From Allodiplogaster sudhausi (Eukaryota; Nematoda; Chromadorea; Rhabditida; Diplogasteridae), in contig CALZFC010000020.1 in the NCBI GenBank assembly GCA_945643635.1, forward strand, positions 1,220,001 through 1,284,000: a DNA stretch of 64,000 bases. The letters are read 5' to 3'. The notes under the pieces are model-generated. The model saw only the letters and a program-made list of their open reading frames with translations, did no database searches and was not told the DNA's origin. Position 1 is the stretch's first letter, and the number at the start of each line of letters is the position of its first letter. This document shows, in pieces, positions 53,901 to 64,000 of the stretch. Position numbers and translations under genes: made by a program.

Positions 53901-54966
53901 GACCCCGGCCAAGCTGGTAATAAAACAGATTACAATTTAGAAGAGATAATGTTACAAAATTTCGGACAAATACATCGTTTTAATTTTTGAAGTTTCGTAA
54001 TATTGCAGACCAAAGGTGTGAAGGCCACGTCGGCCGCTCAGAAGAAGAAGGCCGAGAAAAACCCGCCGAAGCCGGTAGTAAAATAAAATTGTAGTTTTAG
54101 TAAAGAAAATGTTACAAAATTACGGATAAATATGTCGTTTTAATTACTGAAGTTTCGTAATATTGCAGACCCAAGGTGTGAAGGCCACGTCGGCCGCTCA
54201 GAAGAAGAAGTCCGAGACCTCTGAGGACTCTTCAGAAGACTCGGATGCTAAGAAGGTTAAGAAGACCCCGGTCAAGAAGGTAATAAAATAAAATTGTAAT
54301 TTTAGTAAAGAAAATGTTACAAAATTAAGATAAATATGACGTTTTAATTACTGAAGTTTCGTAATATTGCAGACCCAAGGTGTGAAGGCCACGTCGGACG
54401 CGCAGAAGAAGAAGGTCGAGAAGACCCCGGCCAAGCTGGTAATAAAACAGATCACAATTTAGAAGAGATAATGTTACAAAATTTCGGACAAATACATCGT
54501 TTTAATTTTTGAAGTTTCGTAATATTGCAGACCAAAGGTGTGAAGGCCACGTCGGCCGCTCAGAAGAAGAAGGCCGAGAAAAACCCGCCTAAGCCGGTAG
54601 TAAAATAAAATTGTAATTTTAGTAAAGAAAATGTTACAAAATTACGGATAAATATGTCGTTTTAATTACTGAAGTTTCGTAATATTGCAGACCCAAGGTG
54701 TGAAGGCCACGTCGGCCGCTCAGAAGAAGAAGTTCGAGACCTCTGAGGACTCTTCAGAAGACTCGGATGCTAAAAAGGATAAGAAGACCCCGGCCAAGAA
54801 CTTAATAAGAGATAGAATTATAATATCAGCAATGTAAATATATATAAAAAAGTGTGCATAAATACATCTGTTTAATGGCTCGACTTTTGTAATATTGTAG
54901 ACCGCTCAGAAGAGGAAGGCAGAAGACTCGGATGCTAAGAAGGCTAAGAAGACCCCGGTCAAGAAG
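50745..54966 (+). CDS. MTET locus 2: modular coiled-coil / acidic-basic repeat protein
   Basis: Exon 50745-50837 starts [20 protein letters not shown] directly after AG. Coiled-coil exons (84 bp): 51022-51105, 51455-51538 (with TAKNSNL.. and CNEMQNE), 51889-51972. Then 52770-52856 ([20 protein letters not shown]). Lysine-rich/acidic exons: 53008-53079; 53172-53237 ([22 protein letters not shown]); 53332-53394; 53487-53552; 53647-53757 (with [12 protein letters not shown]); 53851-53916; 54009-54074; 54169-54279; 54373-54438; 54531-54596; 54691-54801, whose donor is mutated (AAC TTAATAAG for AAG GTAATAAA); 54901-54966 ([22 protein letters not shown], donor GTAATA). All phase 0. It has fewer coiled-coil cassettes than locus 1 (3 against 9) and a different tail cassette ([14 protein letters not shown]). 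It may continue into exons at 56.5-58.3 kb. Predicted nuclear or nucleolar by composition only. Confidence 0.6.
52171..52597. mobile_element. MITE, CCGTATTTTCTC family, in MTET locus 2 intron
   Basis: 427 bp, ends CCGTATTTTCTCTATTAGTA and its complement, flanked by TA. Inserted in the intron after the third coiled-coil cassette; the cassette intron of locus 1 (ATTTCAAAAATATCAAG) is the empty form. Confidence 0.85.
53008..54810 (+). repeat. Lysine-rich exon cassette array with about 520-bp triplet period
   Basis: Exons recur in the order KTPAKL-type, KNPPKP-type, [13 protein letters not shown] (53332, 53487, 53647; 53851, 54009, 54169; 54373, 54531, 54691), offsets 519 and 522 bp. Every unit begins [13 protein letters not shown] or [13 protein letters not shown] except the first. 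Confidence 0.85.
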
Positions 54967-54985
54967 GTAATAAAATAGAATTGTA

Positions 54986-54993
54986 TGTTGTTT

Positions 54994-55046
<53 letters not shown>

Positions 55047-55052
55047 CGTGTT
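54986..55052. repeat. (TTG)n trinucleotide repeat
   Basis: About 20 TTG units with one TCG. Translates as poly-Val or, reversed, poly-Gln/Asn/Thr, but no coding context. Confidence 0.9.
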
Positions 55053-56479
55053 GTTGTTGTTCCCGATGTTGCGAACAAGTGTTCCCAACATGTTTCAAAC
55101 TTTAGACAGATTGAATGCGCGGCAGATAAAGTTGAAGATGTGAATAAGCCTTCTAATGTATACACGAAGGACCACCACCACGTTCTAATCCTGAAAAATG
55201 CAAAAGACTTTGCTGCAATACGTCTAAAAGTACATATTTTGCTCTTTCATCTGTGGATATATTATGCAAAAGTCTCTGCTCTTTCGAATGGTTATGTCGT
55301 TTTTGGCAAGCCGTCTCACAAATGACCTTTTAGTTAGCTTCGAAGGAGTTTTCGTACATTTATTTCAGCACCTATACTGGTAAAAATGTGATTTCCTGAA
55401 TTTTGAAGTACTTTTGAGTGTCATGTCGTAAAAGAACTTCAAAGAATTCTGGATTACCCATAATTCCGAGCTAGATGCTTCAAAAGAACAATTTTAAAGT
55501 ATTTTCTAAAAAATATTCAGGAAGATCGCCTTCAACAGTCAGTATTCAAGTACATATTCCCAAAATGTGTATCCTCAGATTTTAATCTTAAAGCTGTATC
55601 CGACTCAGGTTTAGCTGCTTGCTCTTTCTCGCAGTATAAATATTATATGGAAAATCAGCCTACAAGATCCATTAATCGTGCAAAGAATGAGTATTTTACA
55701 CCAGAAATAGGCCTAAAACACAAAAAGTCAATTTTAGGCCTTTAGACTAATTTCTTTTGCGAACAAAGTATATACCATTTTAAAGAGCATAAAAAATCAC
55801 ATCGAATGGACTATTTCGTTCTTCAATTGATGACGTTTAAATGAGATTATGGTTTGTGGCCAAAACCGAAATTTGCTTAGAGACACTTATTCAAATGCAG
55901 ATACCCAAAAAGTGTATCCGAGATTTTTCCTCGTAGAGATGTATTATATGTAGTTTTTCCTCCTCTTTCTTATGGAAGATTCAGTTTTTTGCAAGTCATA
56001 ATAATAAAAAAAGTTGTTAGCTAAAAACCATATTTCAAAAAATTTAATTGCACAAAAGTCATAAAAATTTTAATTTTTCGAAAACAGTCATCTGGGACTT
56101 TTTTGTGTATTTTTAAATAAGGAATCGAACAGTGAAAAGAGTTTCGAATAATATTAAGTATAACGTTAGATATGGCCTTCCAAATTGTTTTAACGTTTTT
56201 ACTTATAACTAAGATAAAAAAAAATTTTCAAACTTTCTGAAAAAATATATTTCTTTATGAACACTAGATGTGTCCCTCATAAAGGTTTCAAAGTAAAAGA
56301 AAACAAAAATTCCCCGGGGCAGACGCTCGACCCTTACAGAGGGAGGGGCCTTTCAAAAAAAAAATTCGGGCCTTAACGACCATGACTTTAGGTATTTTTT
56401 AAAGGGTTTTTTATGTCCATTCATAACCTGTCCCCATTGGTGAATGGCACTGAAATTTGTTGTAACGTGGTTTCTTCAG
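55053..56479. other. Unassigned spacer inside MTET locus 2
   Basis: AT-rich, no exon seen. 55166-55240 (GAAGGACCACCACCACGTTC to CGTCTAAAAGTACA) is repeated at 63820-63895, so at least that part is a dispersed repeat. Probably a mobile-element insertion between cassettes. Confidence 0.4.
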
Positions 56480-58269
56480 ATTCTAGAGAAGAGCGCTACC
56501 ATTGAGGAGCTGAGTGCTCGTATCGTTGAATTGGAGAAGGCGAATCGCTTCTCGGAGGAACAAGTCGTACGTGCACAAATTGTTGAATTAAATAAGTGAT
56601 CGATAAAATAAAATAGAACAGATGTTAAAATGTGATGAATTAGTCCAGAGATGAACCGTTGCCCTCAATTATTTGGCCCTTCTTATGGTTAGAGAGCGTG
56701 TGAAATTGGAGGGTGGCTAACAGCAACAGTAAAAAATTTTGGCCGAGCCATATTTTTTGTTCTTTTAACTTTGCAGCGCGCAGACAAAAATGGTGTAGGT
56801 TGGAATGACAAGGAAAATGTTTCACACATGATTTCTTAGATGACCAACACGACCGAGTGCCTCGAGAAGCACTTGAAGAAACTCGAGTACTTCGCGCTTC
56901 TCGCCGATCAAATGAAGCAGTCATCGATTCAGGTCTTATTCTTTAAATATTTCACATCTTGTTCAGTGTATGTCAAGCATTATTTTTGTTACTCTAGATA
57001 CGGTAGCTGAACTAGAAATAAATAAAAGATAGCCTATCCGAGCAAAAATTCTTTTTAGACCGCTGACCAGAAATCAGCGATGGAGTTTCTGACGGCCGAG
57101 ATCGTGATCCTGCGCCAGAAGAGCGACGAGAAGGAGAAGGAGGTTTTCAATGATGGAAAAAATCGTACCCTGAGCAAGCATCATGTTTAGTCCGCTGTAC
57201 TGAAGTCAGCGATGGAGTCTCTGAAATCCGAGAACTCGATCCTTTGTCAGAAGTGCGACGAAAAGGTGCATGAGGTTGGCAACTGTCAAAAAGATTATGC
57301 AAAGGAAAAAGAATACCGTACCAGATCAAACATTCTTTTTAGTCCGCAGAATTGAAGTCAGCGATCTCCTCTACTCGCTCTTCCTCGGTGGAAATGTATC
57401 GCTCTCATGTATCTTTTTATTGAATACATTTTCAAAACATAAAATGGTTGATAAAAATTTTAATTTTAAATAGTTTAAGTTACGAGAATAGAGTTATTCC
57501 TTACAATTAGGCTTCCCTTACAACCGAACTATTCGGGAAACACCTGAGGAAACTCGAACACTTCTCGCTTCTTGCCGGCCAATCTAAGATTCAGGTTTTT
57601 TCTATCTATATATCTCTAAATACCTATTTCGACTGTGGTTATGTAGCTGAACTAGCGGCGAGAAATATGACGTAACCTGAGCAAAAAAAAATCTTTTTTT
57701 TTGTGGTATTGGACTGAAGTTAGCGATGGAGTATCTGTATGACGAGCACCGTATGCTGCGCATAACGTGCGACCTGACGAATAAGGTTAGCAATGGTCGT
57801 CGATTCCTTTTGCGAGCTGATTCCATTTATGTTTTTTTATGTCTTCCTTTCTCCTCATAAAAGTAGGCAACAATAAGTTAATAAGTATGTACATACATCT
57901 ACATCATCGGAAAATTGTGATTTAGAAAATTCTGCTGCTATTTTTATTACTTAAAATAGAATACTTACTCCAATTGTGACGGGATAACATTTTGACGAAT
58001 CTTTCATTTTGCAGCTGGCGAAGGCCAAACAATGCTCCATCAATTCGTGCGAACAGGTAAAAACTCAAAATATACATTGTTTATGTTATGTTTTTCCATA
58101 ACGCTTATCAAAACATTAATTTCTTTCATACCAAAACATTAATTTCTTTCAGTCGGCAGACCTGATGGCAAAGATGGACGAGGTCCAATCGCAGCTCATA
58201 TGTGTGGACCGCGAGAAGTGGGAATGGAGATGGCTGAAACAACCGCGCACAGCATTTAGTCCCAAGTAG
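56480..58269 (+). CDS. MTET-family 3' exons with terminal stop
   Basis: Exons: 56480-56566 (ILEKSATIEELSARIVELEK); 56840-56932 ([23 protein letters not shown] right after CTTAG); coiled coil 57059-57142 (TADQKSAMEFLTAEIVILRQ) and 57191-57274 ([20 protein letters not shown]); hybrid exon 57343-57408 (SAELKSAI joined to SSTRSSSVEMYRSH); 57511-57594 (ASLTTELFGKHLRKLEHFSL); about 57708-57785 (LKLAMEYLYDEHRML.., no AG acceptor); 58015-58056 (LAKAKQCSINSCEQ); 58153-58269 (SADLMAKMDEVQSQLICVDR, ends QPRTAFSPK, stop TAG). Either the 3' part of locus 2 or a third, older and decayed MTET gene starting at 56840. Divergence here is much higher than within the 38-42 kb array, so these are old cassettes. 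Confidence 0.5.
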
Positions 58270-59089
58270 TTTTAGGAACATCTAATGATTATTAATCTAC
58301 GGACATATTCCTTGTATATTTAGAAAAAACTTTTTTGATTTGAAAAAGTATATGCATGAAAACTAACGTATTGCACGCTACTGTAACAGCGGGGAGTATT
58401 TATTCGGGATGTGGTTTGATAGATATGGCATTTTTCTATCATAAGTAGAAAGCATTATTAGTTGGAATCAGGTTCGGAGGGGAAGTGGTGTTTGATGAGC
58501 GCGTTGTTTGGCTAGTGAACGTAGCCATGGAAGCAGGCAGTTAATTTCATTGAGGGATCCATTCTCGATTTGGCATTTATTTCTTTTCTCCTTTTCAGCC
58601 CAGCCATGAATGATGCCCAAGGCAATGAAACAGACAATAAATGTGAGACTTTGTCATGCTGTAATGAAAGGAGAGAGCGAGAGAGAGAGAGAGAGATGGA
58701 AAATGGGGAAGATAACCGAGTGGTCGCCATGAGAATAAGATGGTTTCTACGGGCAGATGCATGGAATATTGAAATAATGAGCAGGCGAGATGAACAGGTA
58801 TTGAAGCCAGGAGGTAGCTGACGTTGTACGGTCGCCCTCTTCAATGATCATATGTACATACTAGCTGATTCGCCCTCTTCCTCCATCTCCCTTTCTCTCC
58901 ATCAATTGTGTCGCTCTCTGTCTCTCCCTCTCTTTCCGTTTCGCGTCATCTATCTGTGGGTGTTTCTGACATGAGTGTGTGTATCTCCCCTCCTTCTCAC
59001 CTGCTTTGTCTAAAATATAGCTACACCCCCTTTCGATCTCCATCACCCTTAGTCATTCTCGACAACCTATTTTAATGCAAAGTTGATTA
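58270..59089. other. Intergenic, no gene
   Basis: One Tc1-like end (TATTGCACGCTACTGTA near 58368-58384), a GA run at 58672-58697 and pyrimidine-rich sequence 58870-59000. Confidence 0.4.
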
Positions 59090-59400
59090 GAGCGAACTGC
59101 CGGTTGCTGAGATGGGACTAACACGACTGCTCTACTGGACCGTTCTGCTATAATTCGCACGAGGAGAATCAGTAGGACATTCGAACCCTGGTTGGATTCT
59201 GTTCTTTTATCATATTCATGTTTTTATCATCTTTGGAATTATTCATTTAGTACAATATTTAATACAAATAAAGCTGCAGACGTGAAGAAGCCTTCGAACA
59301 GTCGATGAATTGGAATTGGGGATGATCGAGCGAACTGATCATTTTTGAAGATGAAGCGAGGGTTGACTCGACAATTGGCGCTAGGCAACCCCGCCTCATC
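59090..59400 (+). mobile_element. Possible solo LTR with primer-binding-site-like end
   Basis: TACAAATAAAGCTGCAGACG (poly(A)-signal-like) and an end ..CTCGACA followed by ATTGGCGCTAGGCAACCC resemble an LTR R-U5 end followed by a TTGGCGC-type primer-binding site. No paired LTR or coding region is seen, so this is weak. Confidence 0.3.
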
Positions 59401-60258
59401 TAAACGAAAAGAGGACTGCTTGTAGTAATGTCATCTATACATATTATTACATTAAAGTATAACACCGATGTCTGGATTATTAGAATTATCTCTTCGACCG
59501 GTATGTCGGCTCGTATCGGACAAAATGTTTACTACAATTTTTCATCTGTCTACTGTTGGAATTAATTGGCCGTACAAACATGCCAAGAAGTAAAGTATTG
59601 CGATTCCGCTAAAAAAGAATGCCCTTTGCGCTTTTACATGTTTTTATAGCAACATATTCAGAAATCACTATACACAATGTAGTATTTGAACGGAAACAAA
59701 CTTCGGTTTTATCTCTTACACTAAGGTAGTGCAAAATAATTGTATCAATCATCCTCGAAGAACTGCTCCATCTCTCTCGCTGCAGCCAACAAACTATTTT
59801 AGCATTCTCTAAATGTATATTAAATGACGATGGAGCGACCTAACAATTTAATGAACATGCTACAACATACATACATATATCTGTTTTGAAAATTATCTTT
59901 GCCTTATCAGTGCCTTGAGCATGATGTTATGACAAACTCTTGTTAATTTGTCGTTTGTCGATGTCGAGAAAAAAAATTATATACTCATGTAAGATTGAAA
60001 AAGAAAGCTTATTAGTGTTTTTTTCCAACAAATCGAGGATATGCATTTGTATATCTGTAAATTAGGCCTAGATTCAATCCAGATTGATCCTTCAAGAGTA
60101 AATACTGCTAGACATGCACTCCCAACGTTCTTCAAATCCCATGTGACATCTCTGACATCGTAGAATGTATCCATACATATATCATTATTTATTATATATA
60201 TTTGTTCGACTGTTGACATGCAATAATGTATAAGAATAGGTTTTTTTTAAACAAAATC
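59401..60258. other. 5' flank of STR gene 4, no gene
   Basis: AT-rich, no exon recognised. Confidence 0.4.
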
Positions 60259-62104
60259 ATGATAAACAGGTTCTACAGCACCATGATATCGAGTAGCGCA
60301 GAAAATATTCTTATATTCGCCACGACGGCAGTTGCAATCTGCACGAACAGCCTGCTCGCCTTCCTGACCCTCCAGCCACTAACTCGCGTGACTATCGGCA
60401 ACTACCGACTACTGCTGCTCGCATTCTCCATCTCCAATATTGTCGTGGCACTCAATTGTGGAATCGTTCGACCGGTCAGCAATCAAGCAATTTTAGTACC
60501 CTTCTTTAATAGTATCGTAAACGTTCATAACTCCAAAGTTCAACGAAAGTTCTACTACTTTATTCTTACTTTTCCCTAGGTAATTTTCTTCGCCAACGAT
60601 GGCTACATCTTCTTCTCCGAGCTCACGCCTCGTCTTTCTTACGCTGTCGGAATCATCGTGTGCTCTATCATTATACTTCTTACCTCACAGACGCCCATTC
60701 TGCTTGCGCTTCACTTTCTGTATCGATACAACTTTCTCATACAATGTTGTCGAGGAAATGTTGAGAGCATTTCTTCTAGACTAACCAAGTTGGCGGGAAA
60801 TTGAAATTCTAGACCGTCACAGCTTCGAAGGCTTTCTTGCTTGAAATTATGGCAGTCTTGCGTGCTGGTCGGCATGTCAGCGTTCGCCTTCAATGTATTC
60901 TTTATGCTCATTGCTGATATCTGTTGCCGTCCCACGCCGTATATGGACGAGGCTCATTTCTTTTATTTATATTTTTTTCTGATATCTATCTAATCCATTC
61001 TTCTTTCCCTTATTACCTCATGTAGTCGATAATATTGTCTTTAAAAAATGAGTAATCTCTCTAAATCAATAAATGTATTTACATAGTAAATTAAGGTATT
61101 CTCTAAACTACCTCTTTATGAGCTGTACGAACTTGACACTCGTCGTCATTCGTATCTCGCTGTCATGCTAAAGGCCAGTATCACATGTTTTTGTCCATAT
61201 GACGCAGTCAATGCAATGGCTGACGCCAGTCAATACTTTAGGTTCCTGATGGCCAGCGGGGTCTCATGATAAACACTCCACATATCTTGGCGATCGTAGC
61301 CAACCTTGCACTGACTATGAGTGCGCTTTTTTCACTCACTACAATATTTTACAAAGCATTTTTTTTTATTTTAATTTAAAAAATTTTATATCCTTGCTTC
61401 GGTGGCCCTTTGTTATCTTTAATCATGGAATATCTTGCTCTCTTTCTCTTCAACTAAGGCACTGGCGCTCTAATCGCCTTCTGCATCATTCGAATACGCC
61501 GCGCTTATAAGACAGTCAAAATGTCGAAGAAGACCCGCGATATGCATCGGCAGCTATTCATCGCTCTTCTGCTCCCGGTTTTTTTTTACGAAAGTAATGG
61601 TAAAGAGAAGACAAAAAACACGAAGAAAATTGTCGCTCAATGTCGCATCCCATCCCAGTTTGCCACTATCCTATTAGAACTTCTTCCCTCATTCCAGACC
61701 ATAAATCCTGCAATCTTCTTCTACCTTCCTAATATGCTCATGGCTCTTTCTCCGTTGACAGGTTTGCTTTTTTTCATTTACGCTGCTCATTTTGGTAAAG
61801 CAGTAAAAGATTTGCGCAAAAACGATGGCCACCTTGGCGCGCAGAAGTCGATCCAGGTCACCTTGGCGCACTCGTCGTGCGCGACACAATTATATTCCCA
61901 ATCACCGATCCAGTTATTGTGATCATCTTTATAAAATGCTTCCGTGATCAGGCTGGTTCAACACATGTATTTTTATTATTTCGGAATTCTCTGGGGGAAT
62001 GTATCATTAATTTTAATAAAATTCGTAATAGCTTGTCTTGTTGGATTGTATTAATAAATATTCCATACATGAATAAAGGGGTTATTATATTCAGGTTGCA
62101 ATAA
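60259..62104 (+). CDS. STR-type 7TM chemoreceptor gene 4, possibly functional
   Basis: Exon 60259-60474: ATG at 60259 or 60283 (MISSSAENILIFATTAVAIC), TM1, then VTIGNYRLLLLAFSISNIVV, the GNYr.LLl signature before TM2. Exon 60580-60759: VIFFANDGYIFFSELTPRLS, TM3 ending LLALHFLYRYNFL, the HF.YRY hallmark of STR receptors. From 60823: LRRLSCLKLWQSCVLVGMSA, TM4. About 61119-61260: LYELDTRRHSYLAV.., ECL2. About 61260-61330: MINTPHILAIVANLALTMSA, TM5 start. Exon 61459-61577: TM5 end and ICL3 MSKKTRDMHRQLFIALLLP. About 61657-61760: TM6 (TINPAIFFYLPNMLMALSPL). Exon 61857 on: TM7 IIFPITDPVIVIIFIKCFRD, tail to TAA at 62104. No stop is needed inside the recognised exons, but three joins (TM4-ECL2, ECL2-TM5, before TM6) are approximate. 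G-protein-coupled odorant receptor by family. Confidence 0.75.
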
Positions 62105-63017
62105 TGTCAACATCCTTTTTTCTTCGCGTGCGAGGGAAGCTCAGGAAACCATGTGAAACCGCAAATGTGGAGAATTAGTTGTGTAATGCTACCGCATTAG
62201 ACTTACATACATATATAGCATGAAAATGAACAAAACCCAGGTGGCAAACGCAACAAATATATATTATTCGACTCGGAAACAACATCTTGAAACTTCAAAT
62301 ATCTAGTCTATTGTAAATATTTACGATTAGCAAAACTCGCACCTCCGTTTTATGTGAAGTCATTAATAAACTTTACCTCATCATGTGCTGGGATTCCGCC
62401 AATTCAAGATGAAAACATCATTAATTTATCCCTTACTTTCGACACCAAAGTTTTCCCCTGACCCTGTAATTACTTCATACGTTTATTACAGATGAATTTA
62501 TTAACTAGTCTGTTCATTTACAGGATAAGAAGGGGATAAATTTAACTTGCATGCTAGTATCCAGCGAAACTTTCTATCTCGTGGCAAGTAACGAAAAGAA
62601 ATTCACGACCTCCGTCTGCTTTATCTCATTGTCAGATATGGATTTGGTTGATGAGTTGAGAGGGAGGAAGAGCGGCAGCTAGTGAGCAGAGAAAGAGAGC
62701 GGTTGTAGAGGGTGGAGAAGGAAGAGAGGAGAGAGAGGCAGGGGAAGTGAGAGAGGAGAGAGAGGGCAGAGAGACAGAGCAGAATCGGCGCCAAGCCTTG
62801 GGCTCATATGGCTCAGAATCCGGGGCCCAGATCTGCTCCGGGTCCGGGTCCAGCTCCGGCTCCGGCTACCATATCAGCGAGATTCTGTGAAATTTCGGTG
62901 TCGATAATAATATTTTCACTAAATAATTCAAATTAGGATTTAATCAAATAATTTGTTAATCAATTCTCAAACTGTAAGTAACAAGAACTCAAGATGTTGT
63001 ACTAAATAAATTATAAC
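62105..63017. other. Intergenic with dispersed repeat
   Basis: 62620-62950 is the repeat whose partner at 25800-26430 carries the hAT MITE; here the target site TTGATGAG is unoccupied. GA-rich tract 62700-62780. No gene. Confidence 0.5.
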
Positions 63018-63582
63018 CTGGTAGTTCTCTTCGACTTCACAACCGGGTGTCGGAAGTGCCTTTCCCTGCTGAATAGTAAATATAATAATATAAATATAAA
63101 AATATAAATAATAATAAAAATAATCTTCTACATCAACATAAATTATCTTCAATAACAAAGAGACTGCAAAATAACTCGGTCTTCGTTAGACAAAACTTCA
63201 AGCGCTTAATATCCGCTTTTTTACTTTCCAATGATGCAATGCCACGTGATCAACAAGGATTTGTCACGAACCTTGCTATGCTCAGTCTTGTCCTCAGACA
63301 GCTTCTGTGGCGGAGCACTCTGGAAAATATTTTATATGAACTTGCTCTCACGAGAGATTTCTATACAACTCGACCAGCTAATGTTGGGACACATTAGTAA
63401 ACTAGCAACCTTTGTGCTCTTCACGTTCTCCAACGAAGGCGCCTGTTGCTGAAAGTATAAAATCATAATTATTCATTTAATTTGTTTGTGCAGATAATGT
63501 TGTTTAATAAATATTTTCATGGCATTATTGAAGAGCGTACAGTAGTGGCGACGGCTTCTTTGACGGGCCGAACCTTGCTGTT
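63018..63582 (-). CDS. Minus-strand short-exon gene, unknown Lys-containing protein
   Basis: Four consecutive minus-strand exons, all phase 0, all with (T/C)AG acceptors and GT donors: 63582-63541 (NSKVRPVKEAVATT, donor GTACGC), 63448-63410 (QQAPSLENVKSTK, donor GTTGCT), 63319-63272 (SAPPQKLSEDKTEHSK, donor GTTCGT), 63065-63018 (GKALPTPGCEVEENYQ, donor GTTATA). A further exon is possible at 63718-63687 (32 bp, before GTTAGG). Small symmetric exons of 13-16 codons with K/P/E-rich content recall the MTET tails, but no sequence homology is evident. Both ends lie outside what I can resolve. Confidence 0.4.
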
Positions 63583-63718
63583 CTAAAAATTGAGAAGAAA
63601 TAAAAGTCACAAGTCCTTTTTATCTGCTAAGAAAAAACAGGAATTTCTATGAAATCCCGCTTTACAATCACAACACAATTCCTAACCACAGGGCTGCGGA
63701 TAATGCTGGCGTTCTTAT

Positions 63719-64000
63719 CTGAAATCGTTCTTTTCTTGAAAAATCTGATTCACCTTTTTTGTTAGGAATTTTATTCGTTTATTATACTTTTTACGGATAC
63801 TTTTGCCAAGAAACCTCTAACCTCGAAGGACCACCACGTTCTGATCCTGAAAAAAGTCAAAATGTTTTGCTTCTATACATCTCAAAGTACAAAGTTATAG
63901 ATTGATTCTAAATGAAATAAATCGATAATTCTTTTGGCATTCATAATGGTTTATGGTTTATAATATAAATATTCTCTGAGATGGATCACGCGCCTTCTTC
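63719..64000. other. End of window, dispersed repeat
   Basis: 63820-63895 (GAAGGACCACCACGTTCTGA to CATCTCAAAGTACA) matches 55166-55240. No gene recognised. Confidence 0.4.

Noticed and set aside
54826..55325. Poly-Gln, poly-Asn and poly-Val frames
   Set aside because: All come from the (TTG)n repeat read in different frames.

Overview
The window is nuclear DNA of a nematode. The evidence is: seven-transmembrane chemoreceptor genes of the nematode STR/SRJ type; short exons with 50-400 bp introns and GT..(T/C)AG junctions; start codons placed directly behind 3' splice-site-like AGs (possible spliced-leader addition); and many TA/TTAA MITEs, LTR and LINE remnants and AT microsatellites. I cannot name the species. 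No bacterial, organellar, rRNA or CRISPR features are seen. Coding sequence is fragmented into small exons, so most long reading frames are shadows; the calls below were built exon by exon by joining compatible splice phases by eye.

Layout. (1) 0-3.6 kb: 3' end of an STR-like receptor, then a block duplicated at 29.5-32.3 kb. (2) 3.8-19.5 kb: a cluster of small coiled-coil genes that I call the MALC family after the N-terminus: two on + (3.9-7.7 and 8.3-9.1 kb), then a unit of about 4.0 kb holding one + copy and one - copy plus a truncated LTR retroelement. This unit is tandemly duplicated almost perfectly (10956-14945 and 14946-18950). (3) 20.7-24.2 kb: a minus-strand multi-exon gene for a probable secreted cysteine-containing protein, followed by a hAT-like MITE and an orphan membrane-anchor exon. 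(4) 27.6-30.2 and 45.4-47.8 kb: two STR-like receptor paralogues, each broken in a different way. (5) 36.6-44.4 and 49.5-58.3 kb: two paralogous loci that I call the MTET family. Each has a short upstream reading frame, about 90 bp of spacer, then a gene made of tandem phase-0 exon-intron cassettes: 28-residue (four-heptad) coiled-coil exons followed by acidic/basic exons rich in SEDSSDD and AKKTPAKK that resemble Nopp140/treacle-type nucleolar phosphoproteins in composition. (6) 60.2-62.1 kb: a more divergent and possibly functional STR receptor gene. (7) 63.0-63.7 kb: minus-strand short exons of another small lysine-containing protein.

The most interesting feature is the MTET/MALC module system. 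All cassettes have symmetric phase-0 introns and a coiled-coil unit of exactly four heptads. Unequal crossover can therefore lengthen or shorten the protein without breaking frame, and dead splice sites only skip an in-frame exon. The same coiled-coil exon occurs in both families. Several paralogous filled/empty site pairs let MITE target-site duplications be read directly from the window.

Limits: exon joins are by eye, no database search was possible, and the host function of the MALC and MTET families is unknown.
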